The notes below the pieces were generated by a model, which searched no databases, was not told the origin of the DNA, and saw only the letters and a program-made list of their open reading frames with translations. This document shows, piece after piece, positions 5,733-11,093 of a stretch of 11,093 nt of DNA (positions are counted from its first letter, which is position 1; each line of letters starts with the position of its first letter). The stretch spans positions 9,132-20,224 of the forward strand of contig CAPBNZ010000022.1 of NCBI GenBank assembly GCA_948585895.1, in the 5' to 3' direction. This DNA is from an uncultured Clostridia bacterium (GTDB lineage Bacteria; Bacillota; Clostridia; TANB77; CAG-508). The position numbers were made by a program, and so were the translations under genes.

Positions 5733-7507
5733 CTATGAAAAACAATCCACGTCCGTTTATCTTTTTGGCTTAATATAGCCTTTTCTTCTTGATTTAAGTT
5801 ATATAAATTCACAACTTCTTCTAAATCTTTTCCATCAATTCCGAAAAAGAATTTGTATGTAGAATTATCTAGGAAAGCTTGTCCATACATACGAACTTCT
5901 GGTGCTAAAAAGTCTACTAAACTTTGAGTAATAACCATAAGTCCACATTCGTATTTTCTTGCACGCTTACAAAAATTTCTCAAAAATTCAATTGTTTGTG
6001 GTACTTTTCTATCTACCAATAAATAGGCTTCATCACAAACAACGTAACATCTTTCTTCACGATTCCTAAATGCTTGATCCTGGCAATATCTTAAAATATT
6101 AAAATATTGACATCTTTTTACTTTTTCAGAAGCTCCTTGCAAACTGTAAACGTCTAAGCATACAAAACTACTATCTAAATCTAATGAAGTATATCCATTA
6201 AATATTTCTCCGTGATGACCAATTGAAAGTTCTCTTACTACTGCTCTTATTTCTTCTATTTCTTTCTTATGTTCTGTATTTGCCTTAACTTTTTCTATCA
6301 GCAAATTATAAAGGTCTTGCATAATTGGAAATTCTTTTGAAGTCATATTTGTAATATCTGTATCATAAGTAATACCATAAGTTTTATATAATTCTTCTAA
6401 TATCTCCATTAGTAAACTCATTTGTAAAGATGTTATTTCAGGATAATATAATTTAAAAAATGTACTTAGAAAATCTAAGTGTAATCCTAAGGCTGATTTA
6501 CTTGAAGTGTATTCTCCATTTTCATCATCTTCAAATGTTGTTGTTTCAGGAAGTGGATTTACTTGTAAAGGATTAATTCTACCCACATTATTTCCAGTTC
6601 CACCACTACAATCAATCCATTTCCCACCTAATAACTTACACATTGGACGCATTTCAGATTCAGGATCTATTACAAAAATTTTACTTCCATTCAACCACTC
6701 ATTAAGCATTATTTTTTTTGCAAGAAATGATTTACCAGAACCACTAGAACCTTCTATAACAATGTTTGAATTTGTTCTATCATTTCCCTTAAAAAATGGG
6801 GAAAAAGCAATCATTCTTCCATCTTCATCAGTTCCTAAATAGTAACCTTCGACATCTACTAACCCACTTCCAGAAAAGGGTAATCCTAAGAATAGAGCTT
6901 CCAGGCTCATTGTTTTATTAGATATTTTACTAATATCTTCATAGTATGTATCATAAGGAGAACTTTGTCTTAATGCTTTGTCTTGAATAAATGCAGGTAC
7001 TCTAGCTTTTAATCCCATTCCTGCTATTTTGTTTCTTACTGTTCTACAATTTTCATTAAAATTATTATCTGTTTCTCCTATTGTATTAGATACAAAAGAT
7101 ACATTAACGTATGGGATATTATCGACAGTTATATCTTTTATGATTTTTTCAGCAGATTTTATTTTAAATTCAGCTTGTGTTTTCAATGCTTCATTGCTTG
7201 TGGTATTGAAAATATTTTTATCTGTTGTTAAACCTTTTGACACTCCCTCAACATATTCTTGTACGTTCTCTATCGGTGTAATTACAAGGCTTACAGTAGT
7301 ATTTGGTATATCTTTTAAATTCAATAACCAACCAACATTTACTGCAGATGGATAAGAACTTACATATTGCAATTTGTGTTGATACTCTCCTAATTGCACT
7401 TTATTATGTTTTAATTCAATACCTTGTGGAGTTATAAGTGCTAATAACTCCTGATTAATAGGCATTGTTTCTATTTCTTTTGTTTTCATTTGTAACTCTC
7501 TTTCCAT
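5714..7507 (-). CDS. virB4: VirB4-family T4SS ATPase, ATPase-containing part
   Basis: VirB4 is the membrane-associated ATPase that powers conjugation channel assembly and substrate transfer. This 597-residue ORF carries the later half of the N-terminal domain plus the whole RecA-like ATPase. Walker A GSSGSGKS is at 253-260, a following strand and acid is FVIDPESE (278-285), Walker B CYVVCDEAY is at 487-495 (D492, E493), and VITQS is at 525-529. The catalytic residues are complete. The first 203 residues of a normal VirB4 are in the separate ORF upstream; together they total 800, the usual length. ATG 7507 has no Shine-Dalgarno sequence and lies on an inverted repeat. ATG 7489 (residue 7) follows GGAAAGAGAG and may be the real start. 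The end, HRFTDIL, looks wrong and is probably shifted out of frame. The alternatives are a naturally split functional VirB4 or a decaying gene. Confidence 0.88.
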   Translation of the reverse strand: MERELQMKTKEIETMPINQELLALITPQGIELKHNKVQLGEYQHKLQYVSSYPSAVNVGWLLNLKDIPNTTVSLVITPIENVQEYVEGVSKGLTTDKNIFNTTSNEALKTQAEFKIKSAEKIIKDITVDNIPYVNVSFVSNTIGETDNNFNENCRTVRNKIAGMGLKARVPAFIQDKALRQSSPYDTYYEDISKISNKTMSLEALFLGLPFSGSGLVDVEGYYLGTDEDGRMIAFSPFFKGNDRTNSNIVIEGSSGSGKSFLAKKIMLNEWLNGSKIFVIDPESEMRPMCKLLGGKWIDCSGGTGNNVGRINPLQVNPLPETTTFEDDENGEYTSSKSALGLHLDFLSTFFKLYYPEITSLQMSLLMEILEELYKTYGITYDTDITNMTSKEFPIMQDLYNLLIEKVKANTEHKKEIEEIRAVVRELSIGHHGEIFNGYTSLDLDSSFVCLDVYSLQGASEKVKRCQYFNILRYCQDQAFRNREERCYVVCDEAYLLVDRKVPQTIEFLRNFCKRARKYECGLMVITQSLVDFLAPEVRMYGQAFLDNSTYKFFFGIDGKDLEEVVNLYNLNQEEKAILSQKDKRTWIVFHRFTDIL

Positions 7508-7521
7508 TAGCGTAACGCTAA
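7507..7521. repeat. Inverted repeat at the break between the two virB4 parts
   Basis: TTAGCGTAACGCTAA consists of 6-bp arms TTAGCG / CGCTAA around TAA. In the minus-strand mRNA it would form a short hairpin ending at the ATG at 7507, in the place where a ribosome site would be expected. It could reduce initiation at that ATG and favour the next ATG at 7489. Confidence 0.5.
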
Positions 7522-7548
7522 TATATTTTTATCATTCGTAATTTTTTG

Positions 7549-8160
7549 TTAAATTTTAACTTGTAATGGACTTTCTAAATAATTTTGATCTTCTATATAA
7601 GCTATATCTGGATTATTGTAACTATTTATTAATTGAATAATCAGTCTTTCATCTAAAACTTCTGTCTTATATCCACTATTAGTTAATTTCATTCGTATTT
7701 CATTTATTCTTTTAACCAGTTCCTGCTCTACATATTCATCATTTTCAGCCCAAATCATTAAGTATATTTCGCTTTCTAATGCTTTTCCTGTTGTAGATAA
7801 CACCCCAAAACTTCTACTTCTTTTATCCAATAGTGAAAATTTAAGAGCTTCTTTTTCCTTTTCCATTAGACTTGCTTGAAAATCTTGATTTTTTCTTAAA
7901 TCTATTGGTCTGTTTGTAAAATAAAGTTTTAATGGTTTTAATTCACTTGCAAAATTTCTTGTTATACTTCGTCCGTGTGCAACTTGCTCTTCTTTTGACA
8001 TTAGCTTACAGTTTTTTGGATATATTCTTAAATAGCATAGAACTTTATTATCAATCGTATATAAGAAATTACCTTGCACATCTTTTATATTTAAAAATAA
8101 GTTAGCTGAAGTTTTTATATTATTGTTTTTCTTTTTTCTTTTTAAAAGATCTAATATCAT
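7549..8160 (-). CDS. VirB4 N-terminal (TraC-like) domain as a separate protein
   Basis: The 203 residues correspond to the start of VirB4/TraE/ConE-type proteins: a basic beginning, then an alternating strand and helix domain including LYTIDNKVLCYLRIYPKN, an arginine-rich middle, and LESEIYLMIWAENDEYVEQELVKRINEIRMKL. This domain normally contacts VirB3/PrgI and the inner-membrane complex. The ORF ends at TAA 7549 after SPLQVKI, and no single-base shift joins it to the ATPase ORF, because TGA and TAA intervene in the ATPase frame. It begins at ATG 8160, which shares an A with the PrgI stop (TAATG), preceded by AAGGAGGAACAATA, so it is translationally coupled to PrgI. No membrane helix is evident. 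PrgI-VirB4 is the standard order in Gram-positive transfer operons, which supports the assignment despite the short length. Confidence 0.75.
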   Translation of the reverse strand: MILDLLKRKKKNNNIKTSANLFLNIKDVQGNFLYTIDNKVLCYLRIYPKNCKLMSKEEQVAHGRSITRNFASELKPLKLYFTNRPIDLRKNQDFQASLMEKEKEALKFSLLDKRSRSFGVLSTTGKALESEIYLMIWAENDEYVEQELVKRINEIRMKLTNSGYKTEVLDERLIIQLINSYNNPDIAYIEDQNYLESPLQVKI

Positions 8161-8480
8161 TATTGTTCCTCCTTGACTACATAATTAAATATCCTTTGTC
8201 TTTGATAAAACTTAATCATATTGTTTATTAATTCTGCTATACAGGTGTTATACTTGTCTTTCATAACAGAGATAAATGTAGCACCTGTTATTAGAATCCA
8301 TATTCCTAATGCAATTAAATAATTGTTAAATAGTGCATTAAAAATCAATGCTATAAAGACTGCTATTACTCCTGCTATTGCTGTTGTTATCATTTCTTTA
8401 ATTCCAATACCATTTATAATCTCAACCCTTATTTTTACATTAGCAGGCATATTTATTTGAAATCTACTCTCATCTTCCAT
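8160..8480 (-). CDS. PrgI-family (VirB3-like) T4SS inner-membrane protein
   Basis: PrgI/VirB3 proteins are short membrane proteins of the conjugation channel that bind VirB4. From ATG 8480 the product has 106 residues: MEDESRFQINMPANVKIRVEIINGIGIKE matches the typical PrgI start (a short strand, then a G-rich turn before the first helix). Two adjacent membrane helices follow (about 30-50 and 54-72 in this numbering), then a basic helical tail ending FNYVVKEEQ. The frame is also open to ATG 8534, overlapping the previous gene by 14 bases, but that start lacks a ribosome site and adds 18 residues not typical of the family. ATG 8480 has GAAAGGAA 11 bases away, a little far. A perfect palindrome lies just upstream. 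The stop overlaps the next ATG, so PrgI and the VirB4 N-domain are coupled. Confidence 0.8.
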   Translation of the reverse strand: MEDESRFQINMPANVKIRVEIINGIGIKEMITTAIAGVIAVFIALIFNALFNNYLIALGIWILITGATFISVMKDKYNTCIAELINNMIKFYQRQRIFNYVVKEEQ

Positions 8481-8498
8481 ATCTTTTGTGTTCCTTTC

Positions 8499-8516
8499 TA
8501 CCTTTTTAAAAAGGTA
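8499..8516. repeat. Perfect 18-bp palindrome upstream of prgI
   Basis: TACCTTTTTAAAAAGGTA is its own reverse complement. It lies between the end of the 113-residue gene and the preferred prgI start, just before the GAAAGGAA ribosome site. It could form an mRNA hairpin that adjusts the ratio of downstream to upstream products, or bind a dimeric regulator. It would be coding only if prgI began at 8534. Confidence 0.55.
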
Positions 8517-8520
8517 ACTA

Positions 8521-8862
8521 TTATATTTCTTCATCTAATTCTTCTTGTAATTCTTCATTATCAACCATTCCTAAGTAATACATATCTTTATGACCATTAT
8601 AAAAATAGTCGCTTAACTCTTCTAATGAAATTGTACCTTTTTCTAATTCATTAAATATATTTTCTACTTGTTCATCATTTTCAAGTTTTGATAATTCTAA
8701 TCTAAATGTTTTATTTCTTTCTATAAAACCAGACATACTTGTATTTTTGGCTTTTGGATATGTTGCAATTGATAGTGTCTTAATATGTGAATAAACATTT
8801 TTCCAATCTTCAATTTGTATATCTGTTCCATCAGGCATTTTTGACTTTTTTACTATTTTCAT
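8521..8862 (-). CDS. Small soluble acidic protein of unknown function in the transfer operon
   Basis: This 113-residue protein has no signal peptide or membrane helix. It begins MKIVKKSKMPDGTDIQIEDWKN, two short strands around a PDGT turn. A mixed middle (SIATYPKAK, then FRLELSKLENDEQVENIFNELEKG) is followed by a helical C-terminus and an acidic end (NEELQEELDEEI). I do not recognise a named family, though small soluble proteins with a similar beginning occur in Gram-positive conjugative elements in my recollection. AGGAGG eight bases before ATG, overlapping the TAG of the upstream gene, is an excellent ribosome site. It sits between the pilin-like gene and prgI. A cytoplasmic accessory role in transfer is an inference from position. 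Confidence 0.75.
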   Translation of the reverse strand: MKIVKKSKMPDGTDIQIEDWKNVYSHIKTLSIATYPKAKNTSMSGFIERNKTFRLELSKLENDEQVENIFNELEKGTISLEELSDYFYNGHKDMYYLGMVDNEELQEELDEEI

Positions 8863-8874
8863 CTCAAAATCCTC

Positions 8875-9501
8875 CTAATTTGCAACGTGTTTATATTGAG
8901 ATTCACAACCACTACTTATCCACGGATTAAGTATTAGCTCTTTAAATTCATCATCATTGTGTATACTTCCTTTTAAGGCAGGTGGGATAAGTAGTCCTAC
9001 ACTTTTATTATCGTGCTTAGTCCAATACATATAATATTTTTCTTCTGCAACTCCTCCACTTGTTATTCCTTGACATTCATCATACGCTTTAAACACATCA
9101 ACATCTTTCTTCCAAGAGTTCATAAAACTACCAAAATTTATTTTTTTAACATCTGTTTTTACATACAACTCTCCATCTATCGAAATAGTCCATCTTCCTT
9201 TTTTATCTTTAGCTTCTTTTTCTAGTGTTCCATCTGTTACTGATACTTGAATACTTGAAAAATCTCCTATTGCGTCTGCTGACTGAACGTATGGAAAATA
9301 AGTTAATACTAGATTTTTTGTGGTACTAATTGTTAATATAAGAATCAATGCTATTAATCCATTTTTTATCCTGGTTAAATATCTTCTATATTCCATATCA
9401 TCTCCAGTTAGAATTTTATAAACTGCAACTGCAATCATTAGTACACAAGCAAAACCTGCTAAATATCCTAAATAATTTACTATGTGATATATTCTACTCA
9501 T
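8875..9501 (-). CDS. VirB2/TrbC-like two-helix protein with a large C-terminal ectodomain
   Basis: The 208 residues start with a short polar end and two membrane helices (about 8-28 and 45-68) separated by a basic, polar loop (TGDDMEYRRYLTRIKNG). Helix, ILTGDD, basic loop, glycine, helix is the pattern of VirB2/TrbC-type proteins in Gram-positive T4SS. VirB2 proteins usually end soon after the second helix; here about 140 more residues follow, probably outside the membrane. They are beta-rich at first (RWTISIDGELYVKTDV), include a YYMYWTKHDNKSVGLLIPP segment, and have two cysteines (in ECQG and GCES) that could form a disulfide. GGAGG five bases before ATG is a strong ribosome site. It may be a pilin-like channel subunit or a surface component that reuses that membrane hairpin. 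The assignment is moderate. Confidence 0.6.
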   Translation of the reverse strand: MSRIYHIVNYLGYLAGFACVLMIAVAVYKILTGDDMEYRRYLTRIKNGLIALILILTISTTKNLVLTYFPYVQSADAIGDFSSIQVSVTDGTLEKEAKDKKGRWTISIDGELYVKTDVKKINFGSFMNSWKKDVDVFKAYDECQGITSGGVAEEKYYMYWTKHDNKSVGLLIPPALKGSIHNDDEFKELILNPWISSGCESQYKHVAN

Positions 9502-9524
9502 TTTGTCCTCCGTATTTTTATAAT

Positions 9525-10058
9525 TTATCTTTCGATTGACGATTCTTCATATTCTTTTATTTTTCGTTTATATCTTGATATTTCTTGATTTCTAAAATCC
9601 TTTTCTGATTGAATATGAATCACTTTCTTTACTAAACCTTTTCTATAATTTTCTTCCTCTTCTTGATATTCTTTAATCAATTCATTTCTCACTTTTATTT
9701 GTTCTTTCGTATTTTCTAATACTTCCGTTAAATTTTGTACTGAATAAACTTGTTCTTTATCTAATGTAATTTGAATTATTGTTACACTTAAATCTTGTAT
9801 ATGTTTTTTCACTAATTCAATTGCTTTTCTTGTATTGAAACCATATACATAACTACAACATTCGTCATAATCATATTTACTAGAAGCTATTATTCCTTTT
9901 TCTATTAATTGTTTTGTTTCATATAATTGATTGCAAATCTTATACAAATCAATTTCTTTTGTTGTTTTTACTAATCTTCCTTTGTTATCCAAATAAGTTA
10001 ATGTATAGGCTTCATTAGGGTGTAATATATTATCTAAATTTTTTCGTATATAAATCAT
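9525..10058 (-). CDS. Coiled-coil protein of unknown function in the transfer operon
   Basis: The 177-residue soluble protein begins MIYIRKNLDNILHPNEAYTLTYLDNKGRLVKTT, which looks like a small beta hairpin domain. A helical middle contains an unusual paired cysteine (DECCSYVYGFNTRKA). Residues from about 85 to the end are highly charged and heptad-like (LTEVLENTKEQIKVRNELI onward), predicted coiled coil. There is no signal peptide or membrane helix. I do not recognise the family. The ATG comes two bases after the VirB6-like stop, with AAAGG nine bases before it, so it is translationally coupled to that gene. Its place between channel (VirB6-like) and pilin-like genes suggests a cytoplasmic assembly or regulatory factor for the machine; this rests on context alone. 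Confidence 0.7.
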   Translation of the reverse strand: MIYIRKNLDNILHPNEAYTLTYLDNKGRLVKTTKEIDLYKICNQLYETKQLIEKGIIASSKYDYDECCSYVYGFNTRKAIELVKKHIQDLSVTIIQITLDKEQVYSVQNLTEVLENTKEQIKVRNELIKEYQEEEENYRKGLVKKVIHIQSEKDFRNQEISRYKRKIKEYEESSIER

Positions 10059-10060
10059 TT

Positions 10061-10909
10061 TTATCTACCTTTACTAACAATATTTTTAAAACTGCTTACT
10101 GTTCTTGTAGCTGTTGAAACTTTTGAACCAAGACTTGAATTTCCTCCTGATGTTTCCATAAACTCTCTTAACAAATGTGGCGTTCTATTTGCTATCATTA
10201 CAGTAGATAATGACAAAATAATATGTGCATTATTCATAAGTAAAATTGCAAATTGTAATAATGTTAGTTGTACTATTACTGTAAAAGCATTTGATATGAA
10301 CTTTTTCACATATCCATTGAACGCTCCTCCATCAGAATTAAGAAGTCCAATACAAGCTACTGGAATCGCTAAACGTAATATAAACATTTCAATACCTCTT
10401 GTTAGAGTTTGGAAATATATTAGAACCATATAAATCGCTATTATTAAATAGAAAAATGCTCCTAATATATTCCAAGCCACATTTCCAACTGTTACACCCA
10501 TTGTTTGAAAATTCCCTAACATTCCTATAAAAATAGATTGATATAAGTCATAACAAATCCAAGCAAATTGCGTATATATAAATCCAAAACAAATCATTAT
10601 TATTAATGCTTTAACAAAACCTATAACAACTGTCATTGGACTTACTTCTGGATCTCCATTTGACCAAGCCATATAAACTTCAATCATTTTTTTTACAAAA
10701 AACATTATTAATACTGCAATTGCAAAAGTATAAACTGCATTATAAAGTCCTGAAATACTAAAATTTGAAAGTCCTCTAAAATTTATTTCTATAGCAAAGG
10801 CGTTCCAAAACATAACATCATAAACACCATTAAACCAATTGAAAATTGCCTGAGCTATATATCCAAATAGAAATGAAATTGCTGTTGCTATTAAAACACC
10901 TACTACCAT
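10061..10909 (-). CDS. VirB6/TrbL-like polytopic channel protein
   Basis: VirB6/TrbL proteins form part of the inner-membrane pore of the conjugation channel. The 282-residue product has about six hydrophobic segments (roughly 3-23, 53-72, 95-118, 145-166, 174-190 and 206-236). The stretch RGIEMFILRLAIPVACIGLL, then a GG turn and GYVKKFISNAF before the last helix, is the segment typical of TrbL-like proteins in Gram-positive elements. The C-terminal 45 residues are polar, Ser/Thr-rich and basic, probably cytoplasmic. It is short compared with Gram-negative TrbL and lacks their long loops. AGGAGGG seven bases before ATG is a strong ribosome site. It follows the partial upstream gene by 17 bases and couples to the next gene by a two-base gap. 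Confidence is good for the class and lower for the exact family. Confidence 0.78.
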   Translation of the reverse strand: MVVGVLIATAISFLFGYIAQAIFNWFNGVYDVMFWNAFAIEINFRGLSNFSISGLYNAVYTFAIAVLIMFFVKKMIEVYMAWSNGDPEVSPMTVVIGFVKALIIMICFGFIYTQFAWICYDLYQSIFIGMLGNFQTMGVTVGNVAWNILGAFFYLIIAIYMVLIYFQTLTRGIEMFILRLAIPVACIGLLNSDGGAFNGYVKKFISNAFTVIVQLTLLQFAILLMNNAHIILSLSTVMIANRTPHLLREFMETSGGNSSLGSKVSTATRTVSSFKNIVSKGR

Positions 10910-10926
10910 ATAAATTCCCTCCTATT

Positions 10927-11093
10927 TTATTTTGGTTCTATTACTATTTCTTCGTCCTCTTCAACTGTTTCTTCTTCAATATTTTCTTTACTCTCTTCTT
11001 GTTTTATAAACTCATCAGATAATTGTTTTAATTTTTCAAATTCCTTTTCTGTTTCTTTTTTATCTATATTTTTATATTTATTAATCTCATTAA
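10927..11093 (-). CDS. C-terminal end of an upstream transfer-operon gene (5' part outside window)
   Basis: Only the last 54 residues are visible, ending ...EEIVIEPK at TAA 10929-10927. The fragment is very acidic and helical in character (for example KEFEKLKQLSDEFIKQ, then runs of Glu and Asp), typical of a charged C-terminal tail rather than a folded core. Coupling proteins (VirD4/TraG-like) often precede VirB6-like genes in related operons and can end in such tails, so VirD4 is a reasonable guess, but the visible part has no diagnostic motif. It lies 17 bases before the VirB6-like gene, whose AGGAGGG site is in the gap, so it belongs to the same operon. Confidence 0.7.
   Translation of the reverse strand, partial: NEINKYKNIDKKETEKEFEKLKQLSDEFIKQEESKENIEEETVEEDEEIVIEPK

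Noticed and set aside
7508..7551. Programmed frameshift or stop-codon recoding joining the two virB4 parts
   Set aside because: TAA in one frame and TGA plus TAA in the other block any single shift, and no slippery heptamer with a downstream structure is apparent. Nor do I see in-frame TGA used as tryptophan.
1..11093. CRISPR array, tRNA, rRNA or insertion sequence
   Set aside because: I saw no regularly spaced repeats, no tRNA-like GTTCRANNC arm in context, no rRNA sequence and no transposase motifs.

Overview
The window is very AT-rich, with A/T-ending codons, TAA at nearly every stop and strong AGGAGG-type ribosome sites. This points to a low-GC Bacillota-type bacterium (clostridial or a related gut lineage; the species cannot be fixed from this sequence). 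Every gene I can support lies on the minus strand, so biological order runs from high to low coordinates.

From 11093 down to 3092 there is one tightly packed conjugation (type IV secretion, T4SS) operon with overlaps or very short gaps: the acidic tail of an upstream gene; a VirB6/TrbL-like polytopic channel protein; a coiled-coil protein of unknown function; a two-helix VirB2/TrbC-like protein with a large extracytoplasmic domain; a small soluble unknown; PrgI (VirB3-like); VirB4 in two consecutive ORFs (N-terminal part, then ATPase part); a membrane-anchored M23 peptidase; a small single-pass acidic membrane protein; a CpaE/TadZ-like protein with a receiver-like N-domain and a P-loop that has lost its lysines; and a small tail-anchored-type membrane protein. 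PrgI + VirB4 + VirB6 + a cell-wall hydrolase is the core of Gram-positive conjugation machines, so the window is probably part of an integrative conjugative element or a conjugative plasmid. No relaxase, integrase or complete coupling protein is in view.

Between 3091 and 2861 lies a non-coding stretch with a nested inverted repeat: a perfect 13-bp outer arm and a 10-bp inner stem whose loop is complementary to a Shine-Dalgarno sequence. Below it is a small accessory segment: a membrane-anchored hypothetical protein with a clear terminator, then a four-helix membrane protein and a YjaB/YiaC-like GNAT acetyltransferase, apparently one transcript from an extended -10 promoter and ending in a terminator. 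From 1250 to the edge is hsdM of a type I restriction-modification system, with its own good promoter. Its 3' end, and probably hsdS/hsdR, lie outside the window.

Most worth a second look: VirB4 is split near residue 203 and also seems to be frameshifted at its C-terminus; the degenerate ATPase at the end of the transfer operon; the nested inverted repeat that separates transfer genes from cargo; and two operon genes I do not recognise.
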